Positions 1 through 5,280 of a DNA stretch of 64,000 bases are shown piece by piece. Source of the DNA: Bacteroidota bacterium (lineage in GTDB: Bacteria; Bacteroidota; Bacteroidia; Chitinophagales; Chitinophagaceae). The stretch covers positions 1-64,000 of the forward strand of contig CANFOM010000001.1 of assembly GCA_947448725.1 (NCBI GenBank). Reading direction: 5' to 3'. The stretch's first letter is position 1; every line of letters begins with the position of its first letter. A program made the position numbers and the translations under genes. The notes under the pieces were generated by a model that had not been told where the DNA came from, did no database searches, and saw only the letters and a program-made list of their open reading frames with translations.

Positions 1-159
1 AGGAAAGGTTTTTCCAAAGTCGTGATTCGAAAACTGGCTACATATTTTAAGGTGTCTCAAGAGGCTTTTAATCGGCCTTATGTTTTAAAATCTATAGAAG
101 TGAATGGCTTACACAATAGTCATTCAACCAAATCAAAGAAAGAATTAGTAAATCATTAG
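1..159 (+). CDS. C-terminal part of HTH antitoxin-like protein (cut by window edge)
   Basis: The open frame runs from base 1 to a TAG at 157-159 and encodes 52 residues. It contains RKLATYFKVSQEAFNRPY, the end of a helix-turn-helix domain as found at the C-terminus of HigA-like antitoxins in Bacteroidota. The N-terminus lies outside the window, so it is unknown whether the gene is intact. A second antitoxin relic follows 30 bp downstream, which suggests an eroding toxin-antitoxin locus. The family assignment rests on a short stretch only. Confidence 0.55.
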   Translation, partial: RKGFSKVVIRKLATYFKVSQEAFNRPYVLKSIEVNGLHNSHSTKSKKELVNH

Positions 160-189
160 GAGTTTTAAATTTCTAAAAAACAATTAAGT

Positions 190-369
190 ATGTTAAAGCC
201 AATTAAAACAAAAAAAGAATGTGCTATTGCTTTAGAGCGTGTATACAATCTGATGCAAAAATAAATTATTCCTAATTCTAAAGATTCAGATGAACTTGAA
301 ATTTTATCTATCCTTATTAAAGAATTTGAATCTAAGGAATACAAATTGCCCAAGCCTCAACAAAACTAG
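190..369 (+). pseudogene. Relic of HigA-like antitoxin N-terminal region with in-frame stop
   Basis: From the ATG at 190 the frame reads MLKPIKTKKECAIALERVY and meets a TAA at 262-264. The same frame then continues for 34 codons, with DELEILSILIKEFESKEY, to a TAG at 367-369. The two halves together resemble the N-terminal region of HigA-type antitoxins (KPIKTEKDY... then DELEIL...EKHY). The helix-turn-helix part that should follow is missing. An internal stop plus truncation marks this as a dead fragment, unless the stop is a sequencing error, and even then the HTH is absent. Confidence 0.7.
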
Positions 370-397
370 ATAGTTTTTATAAAACAAAGCTCTTGGT

Positions 398-529
398 AAG
401 ACTGCCAGCCTCGCTACGCTCGGCTGTCTTCTTCCCGTATTGAACTTACCCAAAGCCTTTCAAACAATCCCGATACTCGGGACTGTTTGTCTTTTTCATC
501 TCTCACCAACTTACGAAAGCAAGCTTTCG
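398..529. repeat. Three consecutive intergenic inverted repeats
   Basis: Three separate hairpins lie in tandem. The first pairs CCAGCC (405-410) with GGCTG (422-426) within flanking AAGAC/GTCTT. The second pairs CAAACA-TCCCGA (461-473) with TCGGGA-TGTTTG (477-489) and is followed by TCTTTTTC, so it could terminate plus-strand transcription. The third is CGAAAGC-AA-GCTTTCG (514-529). No ORF over this stretch looks real. They may be terminators or members of a dispersed palindrome family. Confidence 0.5.
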
Positions 530-548
530 ACGTTGTCTCAAAATGAAG

Positions 549-575
549 AAGCCCCAACACTTCGTGTTGAGGCTT
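549..575 (-). terminator. Terminator hairpin downstream of tRNA-Arg
   Basis: AAGCC-CAACA pairs with TGTTG-GGCTT around a small loop with one C/A mismatch. Read on the minus strand it lies 2 bp beyond the tRNA 3' end and is followed by a T-rich tract (TTCTTCATTTT). The position and the T tract fit a Rho-independent terminator for the tRNA. Confidence 0.65.
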
Positions 576-577
576 TG

Positions 578-649
578 TGGTCTCGCCAAGAATCGAACTT
601 GGATCTAGTGTTTAGGAAACACCTATTCTATCCATTGAACTACGGGACC
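578..649 (-). tRNA. tRNA-Arg (anticodon CCT)
   Basis: On the minus strand the 5' end GGTCCCG pairs with 3' CGAGACC, with one C/A mismatch. The D-arm GTTC/GAAT encloses AATGGATA. The anticodon arm GGTGT/ACACT has the loop TTCCTAA, giving anticodon CCT with T33 and A37. The T-arm is CCAAG-TTCGATT-CTTGG. The discriminator is A and CCA is not encoded. It decodes AGG. It is divergent from the TPR membrane gene. Confidence 0.92.
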
Positions 650-725
650 GCCGACCATTAGTTGGTCGATGAGCGCAAAAATAACCACATTATTTGGTAT
701 CTTTACGCCTCTAATACAACACAAT

Positions 726-1382
726 ATGGGTTTTTACAATATCATTATTAAGTTTCGCTTCTGGCTTAGTTTAGTGGCAGTTGCCTTGGGTTTAGGCCTT
801 GAGCTTTCCGGTATTGCTGGCTTTTGGCCTGTTTTTCCACTGTATTTTCTAGGATTTATAGGTATAGCAAGTCATTTTTTCATTGGCCCTCTTCGTCTGG
901 TGCAAGCACCCATGGAAGCTGGTGATATGGAGGAAGTTGACCGTATTTTATCTACCATCTGGTGGCCTCAACTTTTATACAAGCCTGTCCGCAGTACTTA
1001 CTATACTATCAAGGGGAATATTGCCATGGCCAAACAAGATTTTGATACCGCCGAAAAGCATTTGAAATATAGTAATGAATTAGGATCTGCTATGCCTGAA
1101 GCGGAAGGTGCTAACAAATTGCAACTAGGCATGATGGCTATGCAAAAAGGAGATACCAAACAAGGGGAGTCTTATATACGTGCCGCCATTCGTGCAGGTA
1201 TTCCGGATAAAGAAAGTGAAGCCGTTGCTTTTTTAAGCATGTGCCAAATTTTTATGAACAAACGCGAATTCCGCGCCGCAAAAGATTATTTCCGAAAAGC
1301 CAAAGCTTGCAAACCAACTACTAAGCAAGTGGTGGATCAAATTAAAGAAATTGAGAAATACATTTCTCGCATGCCTGGTTAA
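726..1382 (+). CDS. TPR-containing inner-membrane protein
   Basis: This 218-residue protein starts at the ATG at 726. A start 57 bp upstream is possible, but 726 puts MGFYNIIIKFRFW directly before the first membrane helix. Two hydrophobic helices (about residues 12-30 and 33-55) are followed by a soluble part with TPR-like helical pairs: YTIKGNIAMAKQDFDTAEKH, then KLQLGMMAMQKGDTKQGESY, then AFLSMCQIFMNKREFRAAKD. TPR units usually scaffold protein contacts, and the partner is unknown. Homologues of this layout are common in Chitinophagaceae. A terminator repeat follows. Confidence 0.8.
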   Translation: MGFYNIIIKFRFWLSLVAVALGLGLELSGIAGFWPVFPLYFLGFIGIASHFFIGPLRLVQAPMEAGDMEEVDRILSTIWWPQLLYKPVRSTYYTIKGNIAMAKQDFDTAEKHLKYSNELGSAMPEAEGANKLQLGMMAMQKGDTKQGESYIRAAIRAGIPDKESEAVAFLSMCQIFMNKREFRAAKDYFRKAKACKPTTKQVVDQIKEIEKYISRMPG

Positions 1383-1414
1383 TGATCGCATTTTTAAGTT
1401 TATCATCATATTCT

Positions 1415-1479
1415 AACCCACTCCAATTCGAGTGGGTTTTTTGTTGAGAAAATTTTCTAAAAGCTAAAGGTATAAATAC
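1415..1479 (+). repeat. Terminator-containing repeat, copy 1
   Basis: The hairpin AACCCACTC-CAATTC-GAGTGGGTT (1415-1438) with a following T run is a good Rho-independent terminator for the TPR gene. The sequence beyond it (GAAAATTTTCTAAAAGCTAAAGG, then TATAAATAC ending at 1479) recurs at 2198-2261 and 3063-3127, so the whole ~65 bp is repeated and not only the hairpin. It sits 38 bp before the PIN toxin. Confidence 0.85.
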
Positions 1480-1516
1480 GCTGTTTTTGCTTCCATAGGA
1501 TTTTTATTATTGCAGC

Positions 1517-1972
1517 ATGAAACAAAGAATATACCTTGATACTTCAGTTATTGGTGGCGTCTTTGATCATAAATTTGAAGAAATTACCAACAAGTTATTT
1601 AATTTGGTTAAGTTAAATCAAATTATAGTTGTGCTTTCGGATTTAACTGAAAATGAATTAAAACTAGCCCCATTAAGAGTCAGCAATTTCTTTTATTCAT
1701 TGGGTGAATACAATGTAGAATTTATAAATGGAACTGACGAGTCGAATCTTTTGGCAAATTGCTATCTAAATGAAAAAGTGGTTGGCCCAACTAGTTTTGA
1801 TGACTGCCACCACATAGCACTGGCCACCATTAGTAAAGTAAATATTTTAGCAAGTTGGAATTTTAAACATATTGTAAATGAAACTAGGATTAGAGGCTAT
1901 AATTCTGTAAATTTGAAACTGGGATATAATCAGATTAAAATTCTATCACCATTAGAGATAATTAATTTATGA
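1517..1972 (+). CDS. PIN-domain toxin of a type II toxin-antitoxin pair
   Basis: This 151-residue PIN-like ribonuclease has the expected acidic metal-binding residues: D8 in YLDTSVIGG, E47 in ENELKLAP and D95/D96 in FDDCHHIALAT. The SWNFKHIVN motif near residue 114 and the RGYNSVNL C-terminal region match the PIN subfamily common in Bacteroidota and Cyanobacteria. PIN toxins cut RNA in a metal-dependent way and are held inactive by a small antitoxin. The stop overlaps the ATG of the next gene (ATGA), so the two are translationally coupled. The antitoxin lies downstream of the toxin, which is the reverse of the most common order. A partial second copy of this gene lies at 2790-2870. Confidence 0.85.
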   Translation: MKQRIYLDTSVIGGVFDHKFEEITNKLFNLVKLNQIIVVLSDLTENELKLAPLRVSNFFYSLGEYNVEFINGTDESNLLANCYLNEKVVGPTSFDDCHHIALATISKVNILASWNFKHIVNETRIRGYNSVNLKLGYNQIKILSPLEIINL

Positions 1973-2154
1973 AAACAAAAAGTAATATAATCCAGGGGTT
2001 TGACACAGTTAAATTTTTTCGAAAAGTAAAAGAAAAAATATCCAAAGAAATTTATGGGATGTCCAATGATCAATTAAAGGAGTATTTTAAGAATAATTCA
2101 AAAGAAAATTATTTTAAAAAGTATAATGAATTAAAGAATGAAAAAATTAATTAA
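1969..2154 (+). CDS. Small antitoxin of the PIN pair
   Basis: A 61-residue, highly charged protein begins inside the PIN stop codon (ATGA overlap at 1969). The core GFDTVKFFRKVKEKISKEIY and GMSNDQLKEYFK is the pattern of small antitoxins that follow PIN genes, with an N-terminal strand-helix and a C-terminal Lys/Glu-rich helix. No DNA-binding domain is visible, so autoregulation through this protein is not evident. A paralogue with the same spacing of key residues is encoded at 2860-3045. Function is inferred from position and pattern. Confidence 0.75.
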   Translation: MKTKSNIIQGFDTVKFFRKVKEKISKEIYGMSNDQLKEYFKNNSKENYFKKYNELKNEKIN

Positions 2155-2197
2155 AAATATACTTTAAAGAAAAGGAATAATAGCCATTATATTTCTT

Positions 2198-2261
2198 AAC
2201 CCACTCTAATTCGAGTGGGTTTTTTATTGAAAATATATTCTATGTGTTGATGGTATAAATA
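2198..2261 (+). repeat. Terminator-containing repeat, copy 2
   Basis: The hairpin AACCCACTC-TAATTC-GAGTGGGTT (2198-2221) with a T run is followed by a diverged middle and then the shared GGTATAAATAC ending at 2261. It terminates the PIN operon. It differs from copies 1 and 3 mainly in the AAAATTTTCTAAA segment. Confidence 0.8.
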
Positions 2262-2331
2262 CGCTTTAACTGTATTTGGTAGGAGGCTATTTTTAAGTTG
2301 AAAATAAATAATAAACCTATAAGTTGATTTT

Positions 2332-2427
2332 ATGAAATTTGTTCCTATCTTTACAGTGCCAAACGATTGTGATTTATGGTCGACTTGTTATCCCGAAGAT
2401 GAAACCCGAGTAGAGATAGTAGATTAA
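2332..2427 (+). CDS. Possible 31-residue ORF upstream of Xre regulator
   Basis: The ATG at 2332 opens MKFVPIFTVPNDCDLWSTCY and ends at TAA 2425-2427, 9 bp before the Xre gene. The composition (W, two C, PED) looks protein-like and not random AT-rich sequence. It might be the start of a degraded toxin or host-factor gene that once paired with the Xre protein. I do not recognise a family, and it may not be translated. Confidence 0.35.
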   Translation: MKFVPIFTVPNDCDLWSTCYPEDETRVEIVD

Positions 2428-2436
2428 AAACATTTT

Positions 2437-2778
2437 ATGAAAACACAAAGCAACTATTTGCATAATGCAAAGTTTAGAATTGAAAATAAGAAATGGCTTT
2501 CCTATTCTAGCAATATTACATTAAGGGTTTTAGCCGCAATTGAAGAAAACGAGCAGATGACACAGAAAGCTTTAGCTGAAATGATTGGAGTAAGCCCTCA
2601 ATACATTAACAAGGTTTTAAAAGGTCAAGAAAACCTATCTCTGCAAACCATTGCAAAATTGTCAGACGCGTTGAATGTAGAACTTATTACCTTTCCTAAA
2701 TTTCTATTTGATGAACCAATTAACAAGGTATTTAAAAAAACTTCAAGTAAAAGTCAATTAAAAAAGATGGAAAAGTAG
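2437..2778 (+). CDS. Xre-family helix-turn-helix regulator / antitoxin-like
   Basis: This 113-residue protein has a classic Cro/C1-type HTH at about residues 38-90: QKALAEMIGVSPQYINKVLK, then SLQTIAKLSDALNVELITF. The first 30 residues (YLHNAKFRIENKKWLSYSS) and the basic tail are typical of Xre antitoxin-like proteins of Bacteroidota. No recognisable intact toxin adjoins it. Upstream is a 31-codon ORF, and downstream is the stub of a PIN toxin followed by its antitoxin. It may be a solitary regulator left after module decay, or one that acts on the local operon. Confidence 0.8.
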   Translation: MKTQSNYLHNAKFRIENKKWLSYSSNITLRVLAAIEENEQMTQKALAEMIGVSPQYINKVLKGQENLSLQTIAKLSDALNVELITFPKFLFDEPINKVFKKTSSKSQLKKMEK

Positions 2779-2789
2779 AAGGTAGTTAT

Positions 2790-2870
2790 TATAATTCTGT
2801 AAATTTGAAACACAGATATACAGTATTAGAAATCAGACCTCCTAATCAAATTATAGATTATGAAAATTAA
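2790..2870 (+). pseudogene. C-terminal stub of a second PIN toxin
   Basis: In the frame that ends at TAA 2868-2870 the sequence reads YNSVNLKHRYTVLEIRPPNQ, then IIDYEN. It matches the C-terminus of the intact PIN toxin (YNSVNLKLGYNQIKILSP), and 22 bases are identical to 1898-1919. Nothing of the PIN catalytic part lies upstream, because the Xre gene ends 11 bp before. The stub overlaps the ATG of the next antitoxin just as in the intact pair, so a whole PIN-antitoxin module once stood here. Confidence 0.85.
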
Positions 2871-3045
2871 CGAGTCAGTACCAAAAAATTTTGATTCTGT
2901 CAACTTCTTTAGAAAAATTAAGGATAAGATTTCAAAAGAAACTTATGGATTATCAAATGAACAATTGAAAGAGTATTATAAAGATGCTAATAAAGAAGCA
3001 TTTTTTAAAAGACTTGATGAGGCTAAAATAAAGTTTAATAAGTAG
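2860..3045 (+). CDS. Orphan PIN-type antitoxin, paralogue of 1969-2154
   Basis: This 61-residue protein is clearly homologous to the antitoxin at 1969-2154. Both share FDSVNFFRKIKDKISKETYG versus FDTVKFFRKVKEKISKEIYG, the LSNEQLKEYY helix and equal length. Its toxin partner is reduced to a stub, but this ORF is intact. It may cross-neutralise the neighbouring PIN toxin or be a leftover. Its own start lies within the stub, so translation would depend on the upstream transcript. Confidence 0.75.
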   Translation: MKINESVPKNFDSVNFFRKIKDKISKETYGLSNEQLKEYYKDANKEAFFKRLDEAKIKFNK

Positions 3046-3062
3046 ATCAAACAAATATTTCA

Positions 3063-3127
3063 AACCCACTCCAATTCGAGTGGGTTTTTTGTTAAGAAAA
3101 TTTTCTAATTGCTAAAGGTATAAATAC
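3063..3127 (+). repeat. Terminator-containing repeat, copy 3
   Basis: The hairpin AACCCACTC-CAATTC-GAGTGGGTT (3063-3086) plus T run is followed by GTTAAGAAAATTTTCTAA and GCTAAAGGTATAAATAC, nearly identical to copy 1. It terminates the Xre/antitoxin unit and lies 65 bp before the lipoprotein gene. Confidence 0.85.
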
Positions 3128-3191
3128 TGCGATTGTGTTTTAGTTCCTTAACTACATTTAATATATTAAATCAATAATAAAAAAATGTAGT

Positions 3192-3896
3192 ATGAAAAAT
3201 CTAAATGCACTTCGGTCTATCAAACTCTCTTATTTATCAATTCTATTAATAGGTGTTTTTTTAAGCGCATGCAATAAGAGTAGTTTATATCCAAATGAAC
3301 CTCAGTCTTCAACAAATGAGATTGCATTAAGCGAAGATTCGATTTTCAAATCTCTTGTAATTGATCTAAGAGATTATAATGAAGTAGTGTCCAATGCCCA
3401 TGCAGATACTATCATGAATCAATATGATTTTGAAATAAACTTTAACAATGCAGTTCAAAAAAATGATCTTAACGCTAGAAAATTAATTGCAAATACTATG
3501 GGGTTTGCAAATGAAAATGAATTCTGGAAAATAAGAGATGATATGACATCTAAAATCGTAGCGTTATCAAAAAAGTATAATTTAAATAAAATATCCCCAA
3601 ATAATCTTAATAAAATAATTACCAATCAAATAAGCACTAGTACAATAATTGGTTTAAATAATAAAAGATTTACCTCTTTGAGGTATGATAATGCTGGATG
3701 TTTGGATATTTTTAGCAATTGTAAAAATCAGGCTAGTTCAAATTACGCGCTTGAGCAAGTTAATTGTGTTGACTTTGGTGTTTTTGGATGGACGCTTATC
3801 GGAGGTGCTTTGTTTATTGCATGTGAGGCTGCCTCCAACTATCATCTTTATGTGAGCGATAGAAGCTGTAATATCAATTTAAAATATTGTAAATAA
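3192..3896 (+). CDS. Cysteine-rich lipoprotein of unknown function
   Basis: This 234-residue protein has a lipoprotein signal (hydrophobic stretch about 14-24, lipobox LSAC with C27). The middle is a charged, helical, low-similarity region. The last ~65 residues hold six cysteines (AGC, SNC, VNC, IAC, RSC, KYC) and a Gly/hydrophobic patch, FGWTLIGGALFIACEAA, which suggests a disulfide-stabilised C-terminal domain in the periplasm or on the surface. Five bases downstream a small membrane protein begins. I do not recognise the family. A secreted antagonistic or signalling role is only a guess, based on the mix of small membrane partners and toxin-antitoxin neighbours. Confidence 0.7.
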   Translation: MKNLNALRSIKLSYLSILLIGVFLSACNKSSLYPNEPQSSTNEIALSEDSIFKSLVIDLRDYNEVVSNAHADTIMNQYDFEINFNNAVQKNDLNARKLIANTMGFANENEFWKIRDDMTSKIVALSKKYNLNKISPNNLNKIITNQISTSTIIGLNNKRFTSLRYDNAGCLDIFSNCKNQASSNYALEQVNCVDFGVFGWTLIGGALFIACEAASNYHLYVSDRSCNINLKYCK

Positions 3897-3901
3897 ATAT
3901 T

Positions 3902-4171
3902 ATGTCAACTACAAACTTAACTACCGAACAAAAAGAACTAAGAAATCTACTTTATTTTATCAATGCACTTTTAATGATAGTATACGTTATCTCGAATTAT
4001 TATAAATTAATTCATCAGGAGTATCAAAATTTATTGAATTCATTAATGGTGATTTTGTATGGGATTATTTTTACTATTGGCTACCGAAAAAAAATTATTA
4101 ATAAATCTTCTCTAATTTTTACCTTATTGTTTGTTGCTATAATTATGACCATTGCGCTATATAAACGCTAA
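3902..4171 (+). CDS. Small membrane protein
   Basis: This 89-residue protein has three hydrophobic segments (about 14-31, 44-61 and 67-85) and a basic C-terminus. It starts 5 bp after the lipoprotein stop, so the two are almost certainly co-transcribed. No family is recognised. If the lipoprotein were an antagonistic or exported factor, this would be in the place of an immunity or anchoring protein, but nothing in the sequence proves that. Confidence 0.6.
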   Translation: MSTTNLTTEQKELRNLLYFINALLMIVYVISNYYKLIHQEYQNLLNSLMVILYGIIFTIGYRKKIINKSSLIFTLLFVAIIMTIALYKR

Positions 4172-4229
4172 TTGCCAGCAAAACATAGTTCAGTCTATCT
4201 TTTTTTATTCAAAAAATTAAAAATTAGCA

Positions 4230-4466
4230 ATGCCTTCATTAGCCTTAATAAAATTTGCAATAATTATAGGATTCATTTTACCCCTTTTAATTTTTATCAA
4301 TGTTGTTGTGTATATTGTTAAGAAGGAAGTGATTAAAACAACTTTACTTCGTAGTTTGAAAGTATTTCTAGCCGCCATAGTTATTATTGTAATGTTAGGT
4401 TGGTTGATTAATGTATATCGCTCCAACCTAACTAAACAGGGTCCTTTAATTATCAAGCAGAATTAA
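4230..4466 (+). CDS. Small membrane protein
   Basis: This 78-residue protein has two long hydrophobic helices (about 5-30 and 43-65) separated by a basic loop. It lies 58 bp beyond the previous small membrane gene and 33 bp before the YefM gene. A 79-codon reading frame on the opposite strand over the same bases is its shadow. The hydrophobic periodicity supports the plus-strand choice. Function unknown. Confidence 0.5.
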   Translation: MPSLALIKFAIIIGFILPLLIFINVVVYIVKKEVIKTTLLRSLKVFLAAIVIIVMLGWLINVYRSNLTKQGPLIIKQN

Positions 4467-4499
4467 GAAAATGTACGTAATTTTGTACAAAATCATTTT

Positions 4500-4769
4500 A
4501 TGACCAAAGTACTATCCGTTACAGAATTTAGAAGTAATCTGGCTACCGAGCTTGAGCTTATAGGGAATAATAGTAGAAATCAACTTATTATTAAAAGACC
4601 TAAGAGCAAGGGTAATATAGTGGTGATATCGCAAGAAGCCTATAATTCAATGGAGGAGACTTTATATTTATTATCAAGCAAGAAAAATAGAGAACACCTT
4701 TTAGAAAGTATGCATCAAGCTAAAGACGGTAAAACAACCAAAATAAAATTAAAAGATCTCTGGAAATAG
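4500..4769 (+). CDS. yefM: YefM/Phd-family antitoxin
   Basis: This 89-residue protein has the Phd/YefM pattern: an N-terminal TEFRSNLATELELI, a strand with VVISQEAYNSMEET, and a C-terminal toxin-binding segment rich in K and D (KLKDLWK). YefM binds operator DNA through its N-terminal dimer and wraps YoeB with its tail. The YoeB-like toxin overlaps its 3' end. The sequence LSVTEFRSNL at the start is a good match for the family. Confidence 0.88.
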   Translation: MTKVLSVTEFRSNLATELELIGNNSRNQLIIKRPKSKGNIVVISQEAYNSMEETLYLLSSKKNREHLLESMHQAKDGKTTKIKLKDLWK

Positions 4770-5020
4770 AGTTAACTGATAACGCTAAAGCCGACCTTTT
4801 ATATTGGAAACTTAACAATCAAGTTAAGATAATCAAAAGAATAATCGTTTTATTAGAAAATATACTTAGCACTCCTTATTCAGGAATTGGGAAACCAGAG
4901 CCATTAAAGTATGAACTAACTGGACTTTGGAGTAGAAGAATCAACAATGAACATAGAATAATCTATTCCGTTTCTGGTAATATTATTTTAATTTATTCTT
5001 TAAGATTTCATTATTATTAA
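4748..5020 (+). CDS. yoeB: YoeB/Txe-family toxin with non-ATG start
   Basis: A frame ending at TAA 5018-5020 encodes EIELTDNAKADLLYWK, then GIGKPEPLKYELTG, LWSRRINNEHRIIYS and RFHYY, an excellent match to YoeB mRNA interferases (conserved E, SRRI, EHR and terminal HY). The frame has no ATG. The upstream stop is TAA 4730-4732, and the only plausible starts are ATT 4748 or CTG 4760, both inside the yefM gene. Expression may rely on translational coupling and a rare start, or the start codon may have been lost. It is missed by ATG-based gene finding. The 5' boundary given is the ATT. Confidence 0.8.
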   Translation: MKRSLEIELTDNAKADLLYWKLNNQVKIIKRIIVLLENILSTPYSGIGKPEPLKYELTGLWSRRINNEHRIIYSVSGNIILIYSLRFHYY

Positions 5021-5043
5021 TTTATAAATCAACTTCAATAATC

Positions 5044-5280
5044 ATGCAATTCGATATCGTTTTCGCTAAATTTTTACTAAATAAAAAAATTCCTATCAAC
5101 ACTGTAAAATATATTTTAAGTACAGTTTATTTATTGACTGGTTTAGTAATGTATTTTACTGTGTTTGATAAAGACAATAGTATTGGCGGTGGAATTGTTT
5201 TTATACTTGTATTTCTTTTCTTTGGTGTCCTACGATCAAAAAATTTAGAAAACTATTTGAAAAATAGAAATAAACTCTAA
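5044..5280 (+). CDS. Small membrane protein
   Basis: This 78-residue protein has two hydrophobic helices (about 19-40 and 47-64) and a basic tail. It lies 23 bp after the YoeB toxin and its stop overlaps the convergent purN stop by 4 bp. No family is recognised. It closes the plus-strand accessory island. Confidence 0.5.
   Translation: MQFDIVFAKFLLNKKIPINTVKYILSTVYLLTGLVMYFTVFDKDNSIGGGIVFILVFLFFGVLRSKNLENYLKNRNKL

Noticed and set aside
440-661. Plus-strand reading frame of 73 codons
   Set aside because: It runs through palindromes, the terminator and the antisense of tRNA-Arg. No protein-like pattern.
1415-3127. Integron attC array
   Set aside because: The repeats form hairpins, but paired core sites (RYYYAAC and GTTRRRY) are not convincing, and no integrase gene is in the window. 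Kept only as a cassette-like repeat.
4217-4456. Minus-strand 79-codon frame
   Set aside because: It overlaps the plus-strand small membrane gene, which has better context and hydrophobic pattern.
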